Shown: positions 19,053 to 27,930, numbered from the stretch's first letter. The stretch: 64,000 nucleotides of DNA from Mycobacterium sp. ITM-2016-00317 (GCF_002968295.1 NZ_CP134399.1:5890001-5954000), one strand, 5' to 3'. The notes: generated by a model not told the origin, from the letters alone. Translations and numbers: made by a program.

Positions 19053-20263
19053 CGCATGCTCATCTCGGTGGGTCCGCCGTCCGGGCTGGAGATGGTCAGC
19101 GTGCCGTTGACGGCCTCCACCCGGGCGGCCAGTGTGGCCAGCCCGCGCCCCGGGCGCACGCTGGCGCCGCCGCGGCCGTCGTCGCGGACAGTGAGCCACC
19201 ACCTGCCGTCCTGCCGGTCGGCGGTGATCGTCACGGCCGACGCCGACGAGTGTTTGACGACGTTGCTCAGCGCTTCGTTGATGACCAGATAGGCGGTGTG
19301 CTCGATCACCGCGGGCAGGCGCCCCGGTCTCTCGGTGGCCCCGAAGTCGGTGCTGACCGGCAGCGGGTAGGCGCCGATCAAGTCGGTGACCGCCGCCGCG
19401 AGCCCGTGTTCGGTGAGCGCCCGCGGGAGGATGCCCAGCAGCACCGCCCGCAGTTCGGCGAGGGTGTCGTCGAGCTGCCGGTGCGCGTCGGCGGCCAGCC
19501 GGCCCGTCTCGTCGTCGCCGTGCACGCTCTCGGCGATGCCCAATGTCAGCGCCAACGCCACCAGACGGTGCTGCACCCGATCGTGCAACTCGCTTTCGAT
19601 ACGCCGCCGCTCCTGTTCGACCGCGTCCAGAAGCGCGGTGCGCGACTGCTCGAGCCGGGCCACTTCCCGTTGCAGCGCTTGGGGATCGGTCATCGCGATG
19701 ACAGTCAGCTGCCCGAGCGCCGCGGCGTAGGCCCCGACGAGGTAGGCGGTCAGCACCAGCACCGCGAGGCCCGTCACCGCCGCGACCCAGGCCTCCCCGG
19801 TGGTGTCGATCAGCCACAGCGCGACGTTGATCGGCTCGCCGGGCCGCACCAGCCACGGCGCCGCCACCATGACGCCGACAAGGATCGCCATGAACGCCAC
19901 CAGCACCGCGCCCCACGGGCCCGTGACCAGCGCCGTGAACAGCATGTGGCCGACCTGGCGCGGACTCGGCACCTGCTGCTGCGCGCGAGCGCTTGCCACG
20001 TCGTGCCTGACCCGTTCCGCGGCGGGCTTGTCGATCAGCGACAGCCGCGCGCACTCCAACTCCAACAGCGGCTTCCAGACCGCGTTGCGCAGCGAACGTG
20101 AGCCTGCCCCAAGGATTGTCAGTGGTGCGGTGGCGACGACCACAGCGCTCAGGGCGGCGCCGGACACCGTCCACAACAGCGCGCGCCACGGCCACGACGA
20201 CACCAGGTACCGCGGCCCCGACGCCATCGCGGCGCCCAACGATCGGGCAGGGACCTGGACCAT
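19040..20263 (-). CDS. Membrane sensor histidine kinase (HisKA_3 type)
   Basis: 407 residues. Four hydrophobic segments lie at about residues 28-50, 107-137, 146-175 and 172-190; the dimerisation helix carries the phosphoacceptor His227 in ESELHDRVQHRLVAL, and the ATPase domain has NEALSNVVKHS and DDGRGG followed by GRGLATLAARVEAVNG. This is the NarL-type partner of the downstream response regulator. The ATG at 20263 shares bases with the CPBP-gene stop (TGATG), so translation is coupled; a GTG one codon earlier is also possible. The signal is unknown, but linkage to a membrane protease suggests envelope sensing. Confidence 0.92.
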   Translation of the reverse strand: MVQVPARSLGAAMASGPRYLVSSWPWRALLWTVSGAALSAVVVATAPLTILGAGSRSLRNAVWKPLLELECARLSLIDKPAAERVRHDVASARAQQQVPSPRQVGHMLFTALVTGPWGAVLVAFMAILVGVMVAAPWLVRPGEPINVALWLIDTTGEAWVAAVTGLAVLVLTAYLVGAYAAALGQLTVIAMTDPQALQREVARLEQSRTALLDAVEQERRRIESELHDRVQHRLVALALTLGIAESVHGDDETGRLAADAHRQLDDTLAELRAVLLGILPRALTEHGLAAAVTDLIGAYPLPVSTDFGATERPGRLPAVIEHTAYLVINEALSNVVKHSSASAVTITADRQDGRWWLTVRDDGRGGASVRPGRGLATLAARVEAVNGTLTISSPDGGPTEMSMRCPV

Positions 20264-21135
20264 CACGCGAGTCTATGGCCCACTCGACCGGTGATCACGA
20301 TCGCCGCCACGAACGGGAGAAGACCGGCGCAGAGCAGGAACGAGGTGGCGCTGACGCCGACGGTGCCGCCGAAAACGTGGAACATGCCGAGCGAGGCGAC
20401 GAGATTGGCACCCGCGTGCAGCATCGCCGGCGGCCAGACCGACCCGGTGCCCGACCACAACCAGCCGATGACGAACTCCAGCAGAATGCTCATCGGCACC
20501 CACCACAGCATGCCCCAGATAGCCTCTGCCACACCGACTTCCCCTCCGAAGTAGCCGACCCAGGGCAGCGGCCAATGCCACACGCCCCAAATCAGGCCGG
20601 TCAGGAATGTGGTGGCGACCGGTCGCCCCGGAACCAGACGGTCACGCAGGTAGGCCGTCCAGCCGTACTCTTCGCCCCAGAACAACGGCGCCGTCGCCGC
20701 GCAGACCAGCGGTCCCGCCGCCAGATACACCCATGCCGTGACCGGCATGTCCAGGTCCGACGGCGACCACCACCCGGCGAGAACCGCGACGGCCACCGCG
20801 AGGAGCAGCACGCCCCAGGGGATCGTCGCGGCGGCGACGTAGTAGGGCCACGACGATCTCCAATGCAGGCGCAGACCGGAATTGGCGAATCCCTCCCTGG
20901 TGATCCAGCGTCGGACGACGCACGCCGCGAGCGCGGGGACGAAGGCGGCGGTGGCGAGTTGGGTCGCCAGATCGTCAAGGGACCCGCCGAGCAGGTACAC
21001 GCCGAGCCACGGGATCCACGCGCCCAGGAACGCGAGGGCCAGGAACCACTTGATACCCCGGTGGCGTCGGGCGGGTGTGGTGTGGGGCGTCCCGTCGACG
21101 GGGTCGCGGGCGTCGGTGGTGGGTCGAGTGGTCAT
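20263..21135 (-). CDS. CPBP family intramembrane metalloprotease
   Basis: 290 residues with about eight membrane segments. The CPBP (CAAX protease/bacteriocin-processing) motifs are present: Glu155-Glu156 in FWGEEYGWTAYLRD, the histidine motif GLIWGVWHWPLPW, and a later AMLHAGANL. Members cut substrates inside the membrane; in Gram-positive bacteria many are linked to peptide immunity. It is first in a three-gene operon with the sensor kinase and response regulator, overlapping the kinase start by one base. The protease may process or modulate the kinase or an unknown envelope protein (inferred). Confidence 0.88.
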   Translation of the reverse strand: MTTRPTTDARDPVDGTPHTTPARRHRGIKWFLALAFLGAWIPWLGVYLLGGSLDDLATQLATAAFVPALAACVVRRWITREGFANSGLRLHWRSSWPYYVAAATIPWGVLLLAVAVAVLAGWWSPSDLDMPVTAWVYLAAGPLVCAATAPLFWGEEYGWTAYLRDRLVPGRPVATTFLTGLIWGVWHWPLPWVGYFGGEVGVAEAIWGMLWWVPMSILLEFVIGWLWSGTGSVWPPAMLHAGANLVASLGMFHVFGGTVGVSATSFLLCAGLLPFVAAIVITGRVGHRLA

Positions 21136-21191
21136 CCACCCAGTTCAGCCTGTTGCGGCGCGGAGGTCGGTCCCCCAGGGGCCCGTTCGGG

Positions 21192-21209
21192 GGTAGCGCG
21201 CACGCTACC
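21192..21209 (-). terminator. Hairpin overlapping the HD-remnant stop codon
   Basis: GGTAGCG and CGCTACC form a perfect 7-bp stem with a CGCA loop (21192-21209). It spans the stop codon of the 40-codon frame and lies before the start of the CPBP gene on the same strand. No T-tract follows, so it is a terminator-like hairpin rather than a canonical terminator. Confidence 0.45.
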
Positions 21210-21327
21210 GGCCGGAGGCGCGGGAGTGCTCGTAGATGAGCGAGCTGGTGTTGCCCTGCACGTGACGGGTCGCCTCGGCGACTGCGGCGGTGTCGGGAAC
21301 CTCTATCCCCCCGATGATTTCGGACAT
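21205..21327 (-). pseudogene. 40-codon remnant of an HD-domain (cyanamide hydratase-like) gene
   Basis: A strong AAGGAG sits 8 bases before ATG 21327. The peptide MSEIIGGIEVPDTAAVAEAT, then RHVQGNTSSLIYEHSRASGR, follows the N terminus of HD-domain proteins (GI.IPDT...AREAT...LL..HSRRV), as I recall it, but stops right after HSR, before the HD metal ligands. A normal protein would continue for ~180 residues. No continuation is found in the other frames downstream, so it is a truncated remnant or, less likely, a real small protein. Its first 25 bp overlap the end of the upstream gene. Confidence 0.6.
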
Positions 21328-21935
21328 GGCTTGTGCTCCTTCTGTGATGGCTGCGGGAGTATCCCTGCCATCCATGCTCGCCCTGTCCGTGTCTTCCGCG
21401 CCGCCTTCTTCCGGCCAGGAAATCCTTGAATCCGGACAAGCGACTCGCCGAGCGCGTGCGCGAGGCGGGCGACGTCGCCATCGGAGTCGATCACCGCGTA
21501 CGACGTGGTGACCGGTCGAAGTCCGTTGATGACGCACTCGTAGTCGACCCTGCGCGCCAGGCGCCGGAACACGCCGACCACCCGGGCACGCTGACCGAAC
21601 GTGAGGCGCCTACCGTCGCAGACCACGAAGACCGAGCGCGCTCCGGTGTCGAGCGCGCCGGCGACGACCAGGTCGCAGGCGTCGTTCTCCCACTCCCCCG
21701 TCCGCCGACGTGACCGCCAGGAAGAACCCGCGGCGAACAATTCCTCGGCCAGGTCTCCGTCGATGACAAGGATCATCGACTCGGAGGCGGCCACCCGGCC
21801 CGCCGGCCCGCGCCGTGCGGGTGCCTCGATCACCGAGACGCCGCGGCGCCGCAACGCCGCGGCCATCGATGCGGTCAGTTCCGAGGGACGACCCACCACC
21901 ATCACCGACGTGCTATGGAGCTCTCGAATTGGCAC
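21303..21935 (-). CDS. Conserved protein of unknown function, Rossmann-like
   Basis: 210 residues. Alternating strands and helices (VMVVGRPSELTASMAAALRR, MILVIDGDLAEELF, SVFVVCDGRRLTFG, VIDSDGDVARLAHALGESL) suggest a Rossmann or SDR-like fold, but the nucleotide glycine motif and the Tyr-Lys catalytic pair are not evident. It may be a degenerate short-chain dehydrogenase. The C-terminal tail (GRKKAARKTRTG and beyond) is basic and overlaps the HD remnant by 25 bp. Upstream lies a relatively AT-rich gap of 233 bp that probably contains its promoter. Confidence 0.65.
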   Translation of the reverse strand: MPIRELHSTSVMVVGRPSELTASMAAALRRRGVSVIEAPARRGPAGRVAASESMILVIDGDLAEELFAAGSSWRSRRRTGEWENDACDLVVAGALDTGARSVFVVCDGRRLTFGQRARVVGVFRRLARRVDYECVINGLRPVTTSYAVIDSDGDVARLAHALGESLVRIQGFPGRKKAARKTRTGRAWMAGILPQPSQKEHKPCPKSSGG

Positions 21936-22168
21936 GGCAACCTCGCTGACCGTCGAATACCGATTAATTCAGTCAAATGATATTCCGGCGCCGCAATCGT
22001 TCCTCGAAGCCATTACAAGAATGGCGCAAACGCGCTCTGTTCACCCGGCATATCGAATTCTAGGTCCGATCGCAGGTCCGGTCGAGGGCATGCCGGGACA
22101 GCGCGCCCGCGGTGTCGGCCGTGGCAGTACCATCCGACGACCGACGCCGCGAGCAGTGGCTTTTCCGC

Positions 22169-22303
22169 TCAGGCGCGGTCCACGCGCTTGCGCCGGGGGA
22201 CGACCTCGCCCGACTCGACCACCTTGGCCCGCTTGAGCGCACGGCGCTCCTTGAGGGTCATCGCAGGCTTCTTGATTTCTCGACTTCGCGATTTGTCAGC
22301 CAT
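22169..22303 (-). CDS. Small highly basic protein
   Basis: 44 residues from ATG 22303 with AAGGAG seven bases upstream. The sequence MADKSRSREIKKPAMTLKER then RRALKRAKVVESGEVVPRRKR is almost all charged, with a net strong positive charge and no hydrophobic core. It may bind nucleic acid or ribosomes. The strong ribosome-binding site and its own AT-rich upstream region (22304-22380) support real expression. No function is known to me. It is divergent from the MOSC gene across 155 bp. Confidence 0.7.
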   Translation of the reverse strand: MADKSRSREIKKPAMTLKERRALKRAKVVESGEVVPRRKRVDRA

Positions 22304-22458
22304 CGTTGCTCCTTTTCTCGCAACCATCACCGAGCCCGACCATACTGGAGAAATAAATAAAAGCCAGTCCGGCGGAATTCGTACCGCTGCGGGCGTTGAC
22401 TGCGGTCCGGGGCACGGGCGGACCTGACCTCGCGGCACGGCACGCCTAAGGTGCGCTC

Positions 22459-23286
22459 ATGGACGTCGGAACCACGGAACCGCAGATGCGCGTCGCGAAG
22501 CTGTACCGCTATCCCGTCAAGTCGATGCTCGGTGAGACCGTCGACGCGCTGTCGGTCGATGCCGGTGGCGCCGACGGTGACCGGCGACTCGCGCTGATCG
22601 ACCGGGAGACCGGCCGGGTGGCGAGTGCCAAACAGGCGCGACTCTGGCGCGACCTGCTGATGTGCAGCGCCACGATCGACGACGGCCGCGTGCGGATCCA
22701 ATTGCCCGACGGCACCAGTGTGGCGGCCGACGACGAAGACGTCGACGGTGTGCTCTCCGCCCTCGTCGCCCGACCGGTGCACCTCGCCGACCGCAGGCCA
22801 CAAGCGGCCACGCTGGAGCGCGCCGACCCCGAGCAGGTGCTCGAGCGTGGCCTCGACGCCGAGGTCGAGGCACCCCTTCTGGAACTGGCCGAGGGCACCC
22901 CCGGTGACTCCTTCGTCGACCTCGCGCCCCTGCACGTCATCACTACGGCGACGCTCGAGCGCATCGGGACAGAAGCCGAGCGCTACCGGCCCAACCTCGT
23001 GATCTCTACGCCTCCCGGCTATCCGCCGTATTCGGAGAACGAATGGACGGATCGCACGCTGACCGTGGGATCGGTGGTGCTGCGGGGCATGGGGCCCACG
23101 CCGCGTTGTGTGATACCCACTCTGGAGCAGCGCGGTTTGGGGCGGGCAGTCCATGCGCTCCGGACGCCCACTGCCGAGAACCGTGTCGAGTCTTTCGGTC
23201 TGGGTCAGCTCCCGTGCGCGGGCGCCTACGTGGAAGTGGTGAAGCAGGGCATCATCGAAACCGGGGCCCCGTTCTCCGTTGGCTGA
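22459..23286 (+). CDS. MOSC domain-containing protein (MOSC N-terminal barrel type)
   Basis: 275 residues. The N-terminal beta-barrel domain is signalled by VAKLYRYPVKSMLGE and GGADGDRRLALIDRETG; the MOSC core follows with FRPNL-like RYRPNLVIS and the cysteine in TPRCVIPTLEQRG. This resembles MOCOS C-terminal and mARC-like domains, which bind molybdenum cofactor and often reduce N-hydroxylated compounds; unlike the 9.4-kb gene it has no fused electron-transfer domains. It precedes a glycosyltransferase by 30 bp on the same strand but no shared pathway is obvious. Confidence 0.88.
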   Translation: MDVGTTEPQMRVAKLYRYPVKSMLGETVDALSVDAGGADGDRRLALIDRETGRVASAKQARLWRDLLMCSATIDDGRVRIQLPDGTSVAADDEDVDGVLSALVARPVHLADRRPQAATLERADPEQVLERGLDAEVEAPLLELAEGTPGDSFVDLAPLHVITTATLERIGTEAERYRPNLVISTPPGYPPYSENEWTDRTLTVGSVVLRGMGPTPRCVIPTLEQRGLGRAVHALRTPTAENRVESFGLGQLPCAGAYVEVVKQGIIETGAPFSVG

Positions 23287-23316
23287 TCCCCGCGGTCGAC
23301 GACTCAGGAAAACCGA

Positions 23317-24510
23317 ATGAGCCACATCGCGATCTGTGTGCCGGTGGGCACCGGACACGTCAATCCGACGTTGGGGGTCGCCGCCGAACTGGTGGCCCGG
23401 GGACACCGGGTGAGCTACGCCGCGACCACCGCACACGCCGGCCGGGTGGCCGATGCCGGAGCACGGCTGGTGCCGTACCGCACCCTCATGAACGACGCGG
23501 GACCCCCGCCGCAGTTCACAGGACAGGATTTTGCCCATGCGATGACGGTGGCGCTTGACGAGACGGAATTCGTGCTGCCCCAAGTGCTCTCGGGGTTCCA
23601 CGGTGATGACCCGGACCTGGTGCTGCACGACGCGACCATGGCGTGGTGGGGCAGACTCGCCGCCGCCAGCTGGTCCGTGCCGGTGGTCGCGGGCTGGCCG
23701 AATCTGGTGGGCAACAGACACTGGTCGATGAACAGGTACGTCAAGGTCAACCCGCTGCGCCCGAAGATGCTGCGCGCGCTGTGGCGGGCGCAACGGCTTG
23801 CCCGCCGACACGGCCTGAACGTGGCGAACCTCCTGCAGTCGGCCGGGGCCGATGCGCAGTTGGTGTTCCTGCCGCGGGAATTCCAGTACGCCGGGGACAC
23901 CTTCGGACCGCCTTACGCGTTCGTCGGCCCATGCCTCACCGACCGGCCCTCGGACGGGGACTGGGAACCACCAACTGAACGGGCCACCGTGCTGGTCTCT
24001 CTCGGCACCGCCTACCACGACCGGCCCGACATCTTCCGTGCCTGCCTGGCAGCATTCGCCGATGCGCCCTGGCACGTGGTGGTGGCGATCGGGAGCGCCG
24101 TCGACGCAGGGGATTTGGGCGCGGTAGCGCCACACATCGAGGTTCGTGCCGCGGTGCCGCAACTCAAGGTGCTGCCGCACGCGGCAGCCTTCGTCAGTCA
24201 CGCCGGCATGGGCAGCACGATGGAGTCGCTGGCATTCGGTGTGCCGGTCGTGGCGTTACCCCAGATGACCGAGCAGCAGGCCAATGCCGACCGGATCGCC
24301 GAACTGGGGCTGGGGGTGACTCTCCCCGCTACCGAGGTCAACCCCGAGGCACTGCGTGCCGCGGTGGACCACGTGATCACCAGCGCGCAGGTCGCGGAGA
24401 ACGTGCGTCTTATGCGGGAACGAATCCGTGCTGCAGGTGGCGCACACGCCGCAGCCGACGTGGTCGAGCGCCTGCTCGCGACGCGGTCCGACGTCCCGCG
24501 GACGCGATGA
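23317..24510 (+). CDS. MGT-type glycosyltransferase (GT1 family)
   Basis: 397 residues of the GT-B fold. The acceptor half opens IAICVPVGTGHVNPTLGVAAEL (residues 3-24), the donor half has the GT1 pattern: TVLVSLGTAYHD, then APHIEVRAAVPQLKVLPHA, FVSHAGMGSTMESLAFGVPVV and PQMTEQQANADRI. Members move glucose or other sugars from nucleotide sugars to macrolides, flavonoids or lipids, often as self-protection. The acceptor here is unknown. Start ATG 23317 with weak Shine-Dalgarno (AGGAAAA). It ends 30 bp before the SRPBCC gene. Confidence 0.9.
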   Translation: MSHIAICVPVGTGHVNPTLGVAAELVARGHRVSYAATTAHAGRVADAGARLVPYRTLMNDAGPPPQFTGQDFAHAMTVALDETEFVLPQVLSGFHGDDPDLVLHDATMAWWGRLAAASWSVPVVAGWPNLVGNRHWSMNRYVKVNPLRPKMLRALWRAQRLARRHGLNVANLLQSAGADAQLVFLPREFQYAGDTFGPPYAFVGPCLTDRPSDGDWEPPTERATVLVSLGTAYHDRPDIFRACLAAFADAPWHVVVAIGSAVDAGDLGAVAPHIEVRAAVPQLKVLPHAAAFVSHAGMGSTMESLAFGVPVVALPQMTEQQANADRIAELGLGVTLPATEVNPEALRAAVDHVITSAQVAENVRLMRERIRAAGGAHAAADVVERLLATRSDVPRTR

Positions 24511-24540
24511 GTTTCCAGACCGGCGGCGGTCAGTACCGGC

Positions 24541-25020
24541 ATGACTGACGAATTCATGCGCGCGGCGCGCACCATCGACGCACCCCCCGAAACCGTGTTC
24601 GACGTGCTGGCCGACCCGACCACCCACCAGGCCATCGACGGCACCGGCTGGGTGCGGGAGTCCCTCGACGGCAAGCGGCTGACCGAGGCCGGACAGGTCT
24701 TCCGAATGGCCATGTACCACCAGAACTATGGCGGCATGCACTACGAGATGGCCAACCGGGTCGAGGTGTTCCAGCCACCCCGGGCGATCGGCTGGCTACC
24801 GGGCCAGGGAGACGACGACGCCAAACTCGACTTCGGCGGCTGGACGTGGCGCTACGACCTTGCACCGGTGGGCCACGAACAGACCGAGGTCACCCTGACA
24901 TACGACTGGTCGGGGGTGCCGCCGACGATCCGCGAAGAGATCGAGTTCCCGCCTTTTGACCGCGAGCACCTCGACAACTCGCTCGAGCACCTCTCCGCGC
25001 TGGCCCGGGAACGAGCGTAG
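24541..25020 (+). CDS. SRPBCC family protein
   Basis: 159 residues with the START/Bet v1-like pattern: MRAARTIDAPPETVFDVLADP at the N terminus, a long antiparallel sheet with WTWRYDLAPVGHEQTEVTLTYD, and a C-terminal helix HLDNSLEHLSAL. Such proteins hold a hydrophobic ligand in a cleft, as polyketide cyclases or lipid carriers. No catalytic residues can be assigned. It lies just after the glycosyltransferase on the same strand and might act on the same small molecule, but that is guesswork. Confidence 0.85.
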   Translation: MTDEFMRAARTIDAPPETVFDVLADPTTHQAIDGTGWVRESLDGKRLTEAGQVFRMAMYHQNYGGMHYEMANRVEVFQPPRAIGWLPGQGDDDAKLDFGGWTWRYDLAPVGHEQTEVTLTYDWSGVPPTIREEIEFPPFDREHLDNSLEHLSALARERA

Positions 25021-25092
25021 CCGAGGCATCGGGTTTTGCCCTTTTGACAAGTCGCCTTGCCAGCCGTCTGCCCCGGGCATGACTATCGGGAC

Positions 25093-25770
25093 ATGACCCA
25101 CGCATTCGATGCTCCGCGAGATGCCTTGTCCTACGCCGATCGCGTCGCCCGTATTGTGCCGATGTATCGGGACGTGCATCGCCTGGCGGCGATCTTGATG
25201 GCCGAACACGCGCCGACCGACGCCCGGATCCTGGTGCTCGGGGCAGGAGGCGGGCTGGAGACAAAGTCCTTCGCCGACGCCCAGCCTGGCTGGACCTTCG
25301 ATGCCGTCGACCCTGCGGCCGCCATGCTCGACCTGGCGGCCGAGACGCTTGCGCCGCACTCCTCTCGGGTGCGGTTCCACCACGGTTACATCGACGACGC
25401 CCCGCCGGGGCCGTTCGCTGCCGCGACCAGCCTGCTCACCCTGCACTTTCTCGAACCGGACGAACGGCTCCGTACCGCGGCCGCGGTGCGGCAACGACTG
25501 TCGCCCGGGGCCCCGTTCGTCGTCGTGCACGCGAGCATCCCGCAGCGGGACGCCGCCGAGCGGGCGCTGTGGATGCACCGGCATCGGGCAGGCGCCGTCG
25601 CGTCGGGCATCGACCCCGCCGATGCGGACAAGATGATCACCGCCGTGAACGATGAGGTGCCGGTGCTGACACCGGCGCAGGACCGCGCCATCCTGGAGCA
25701 GGCCGGCTTCACCGAGGTGACCGAGTTCTTCACCGCGTTCATCTTCCGTGGTTGGGTGGGGTACGCCTGA
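25093..25770 (+). CDS. Class I SAM-dependent methyltransferase
   Basis: 225 residues. Motif I is DARILVLGAGGGLETKSFA (about residues 49-67), the acidic post-motif is FDAVDPAAAML, and motif IV region LLTLHFLEPDERL follows. The C-terminal half lacks the features of a particular subgroup; the architecture recalls trans-aconitate or TehB-like small-molecule methyltransferases. The ATG at 25093 starts the family sequence; an upstream in-frame GTG-like extension adds 12 uncharacteristic residues. No regulatory site is evident in the 72-bp gap upstream. Confidence 0.87.
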   Translation: MTHAFDAPRDALSYADRVARIVPMYRDVHRLAAILMAEHAPTDARILVLGAGGGLETKSFADAQPGWTFDAVDPAAAMLDLAAETLAPHSSRVRFHHGYIDDAPPGPFAAATSLLTLHFLEPDERLRTAAAVRQRLSPGAPFVVVHASIPQRDAAERALWMHRHRAGAVASGIDPADADKMITAVNDEVPVLTPAQDRAILEQAGFTEVTEFFTAFIFRGWVGYA

Positions 25771-25925
25771 CCCCCGCACTTCACTCTGGAGCCCGACGCC
25801 GCCCCTCGCTCCGATGGCCGGACGACAAGGGGTATCCCCCATTCCCTCCCGGGCGTTCCCGGCCTATGTTTGCGCCATCTTGTCTTCCGGGTTCCGGGTG
25901 GAGGCGTCGAACGTAGGGGTGGATC

Positions 25926-27005
25926 ATGGGTTTTGTCATACGATCTGGCGCCGCCGTGGCAGTTGCGGCGATCACGGGTGCGGGGGTCCTGACCGCGCCG
26001 GCCGAGAGGGCTGCGCCCGCGGCATCGCCCGGTGCCGCCGGCGCTTCGACTGCCGTCGATCTGACAGTGGCGTCGCGCGCGCTGCATGCGTGGCCACTGC
26101 GCTCGGCGCCGGACCGGGTCGCGCCTCGGACCGGGGGTGCGGCTCCGACGGGTACCCCGGCGTCCGCCGGCCACCCACTGGGTGTGATCGCGGATCGCGT
26201 TGACGCGTCAGTCGATCTTGCGGAGGTGTCGCGTGTGCTGAACCGCGGGACCGGAGCGCTCGCACCGAACGGGACATCGCGTGCGGGCGACCAGGACGCG
26301 CCTGCCGCGGCGGCACAGGAGGTGGTGGCGGCGGCGGCCTCGACTCTGGATTCGATCGACCAGGCGTTCATCGATTTCCGTCTCGCGGTCCGCACCAATT
26401 TCACCGCGTTCGCCAACCAGCTCGGTTACCTCGGCAAGCAGCTCTACATCGTGTTCAACTTCGCCGAGAGCATCGTGGCCAGCGTCGTCTTCAACGGCAC
26501 CGACATCCTCCGCGGCGAGGGCCTGCTGACCAATCTGGGTGAGATCGGCCGCGACCTTGCCGAATCCGCTGTCTTCTTCGCCATCGACCAGATCGCGCTC
26601 ACTCAGCCGGAGGTCAACCCGCTCCCCATAGCGCGGCCACCGTTGGACCGGCCTGCGGGTTGGGTGGATGCGTTGCCTCCGCACCCGACGCTGCCCCTCG
26701 CGGTGCCGGGTCAGGCCCCGGCGCAGAGGTCCTCCGGCGTGCTCGCCGTCGAGGACGCCGACACCGATGACCTCGCCAACGATGAGGACGTCGTGGAACG
26801 TCCCGCTCGTAAGGGGTCAGAGACGGATCCGACGGAATCGCCCGAGGTCGACGACACCGCCCTCGACGACACCGCCCTGGACGAGGCCGACGCCGAGGAG
26901 AACGCCGAGGAGAGCACCCCTGACGAGGCCGAGGGCGAGTCCGAGCAGGAGGAGAAGGAGGCTCCGGCCGCACCGGACTCCGAAGCAGGCGGTGCCGACG
27001 AGTGA
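25926..27005 (+). CDS. Exported protein with acidic C-terminal tail, unknown function
   Basis: 359 residues. The N terminus (GFVIRSGAAVAVAAITGAGV, then Ala/Pro-rich sequence) looks like a signal peptide. A middle region at residues ~135-225 has helical, mildly amphipathic sequence (SIDQAFIDFRLAVRTNFTAF, QLYIVFNFAESIVASVVFNG). The last ~100 residues are strongly acidic and repetitive (DDTALDDTALDEADAEENAE). This three-part design recurs in mycobacterial exported proteins of no known function; it is not a PE or PPE protein. The acidic tail could bind cations or polycations in the envelope. Confidence 0.75.
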   Translation: MGFVIRSGAAVAVAAITGAGVLTAPAERAAPAASPGAAGASTAVDLTVASRALHAWPLRSAPDRVAPRTGGAAPTGTPASAGHPLGVIADRVDASVDLAEVSRVLNRGTGALAPNGTSRAGDQDAPAAAAQEVVAAAASTLDSIDQAFIDFRLAVRTNFTAFANQLGYLGKQLYIVFNFAESIVASVVFNGTDILRGEGLLTNLGEIGRDLAESAVFFAIDQIALTQPEVNPLPIARPPLDRPAGWVDALPPHPTLPLAVPGQAPAQRSSGVLAVEDADTDDLANDEDVVERPARKGSETDPTESPEVDDTALDDTALDEADAEENAEESTPDEAEGESEQEEKEAPAAPDSEAGGADE

Positions 27006-27253
27006 CCGCTGCTCGCTGACGTGGTTCCCGCGCTCGCCGACCGCCCCGTAGATGCTCCAGCCCTAGTTGAGTGGCTCGGTCAGTGAATTGCTCTGCAGGA
27101 CAGCGGGGCTGACGTCCCGTTTCCTACCGTCGGGCATCTGAATGCTCGCGGGAAGGGCGTGTGCGAGCGTCAGGTCGAGCGGCGATGAGTTTCGCACCGG
27201 TTCACTGTCTGCACTGACACACCCGGTCGAACACCGCCCCGAAGGAGAGCACC

Positions 27254-27829
27254 ATGGTCACTTACACTTTCGACGTCTTCTCCAGCCTGGACGGCTGGGG
27301 CGGTATCAGCGGCGGGGATTGGGGCGGTTACTGGGGCAAGCAGGGCCCCGAGTTCCTCGAGCACCGCCTCGCACAGTATGCGACGGATCAGCGGATGGTA
27401 TTCGGGCGCAACACGTATCAGGCTTTCACCCAGATGCTTCGATCAGACACCGAGGAGTCCGTCCGTGACCCCTGGGTCACCCGGATGATCAGCCTTCCGG
27501 CGACGGTGGTGTCGTCGACCCTGACGGGACCCCTCGACTGGCACGACGCGACCCTCGCGAGTGGGGACGCCGTCGGCGTGGTCGCGGCCCTCAAGCAGGA
27601 GTCCGACGTGCCGTTGCGTTCGCACGGCAGCCTGTCGATGAACCGGGCACTGATGGCCGCCGGTCTCGTGGACCGCATTCAGCTGACGGTCTTCCCGGTG
27701 ATCACCGGGAAGACCGGTGACGACCCGATCTTTCTGGGCGCGGCCGATTTCGATCTGGAGATGAGCGAAAGCCGGACGTTCGACGGCAGAATCCAGGAAC
27801 TCACCTACCGACCCCGCCTGCACAGCTGA
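27254..27829 (+). CDS. Dihydrofolate reductase-like (RibD C-terminal) protein
   Basis: 191 residues. The RibD_C fold is recognisable: TFDVFSSLDGWGGIS at the start, DQRMVFGRNTYQAF and the NADPH-contact helix region, then VPLRSHGSLSMNRALMAAGLVDRIQLTVFPVITGKTG. Such stand-alone proteins are related to the riboflavin reductase and DHFR families; a few confer antifolate tolerance when overproduced, but most have no known substrate. ATG 27254 has AAGGAGAG seven bases upstream. Preceded by a 248-bp gap in which I see no gene. Confidence 0.87.
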   Translation: MVTYTFDVFSSLDGWGGISGGDWGGYWGKQGPEFLEHRLAQYATDQRMVFGRNTYQAFTQMLRSDTEESVRDPWVTRMISLPATVVSSTLTGPLDWHDATLASGDAVGVVAALKQESDVPLRSHGSLSMNRALMAAGLVDRIQLTVFPVITGKTGDDPIFLGAADFDLEMSESRTFDGRIQELTYRPRLHS

Positions 27830-27844
27830 GCTCGCCGATCCAGC

Positions 27845-27871
27845 AACTCCCCTGCCACGCGCATGGGAGTT
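27845..27871 (+). terminator. Hairpin after the RibD-like gene
   Basis: AACTCCC (27845-27851) pairs with GGGAGTT (27865-27871) across a 13-base loop, 15 bp beyond the stop codon. A short CGTTATG follows rather than a T-tract. It could stop transcription before the MetX-like gene. Confidence 0.45.
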
Positions 27872-27930
27872 CGTTATGCTCCGACGAATCAAGGCATTTC
27901 GGTGCCGGAATCGACAAGAGGTGCCGTTCG

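Noticed and set aside
18366..20195. Apparent 609-codon protein on the reverse strand
   Set aside because: Only its last 228 codons have homology (response regulator); the rest is the out-of-frame reading of the sensor kinase gene.
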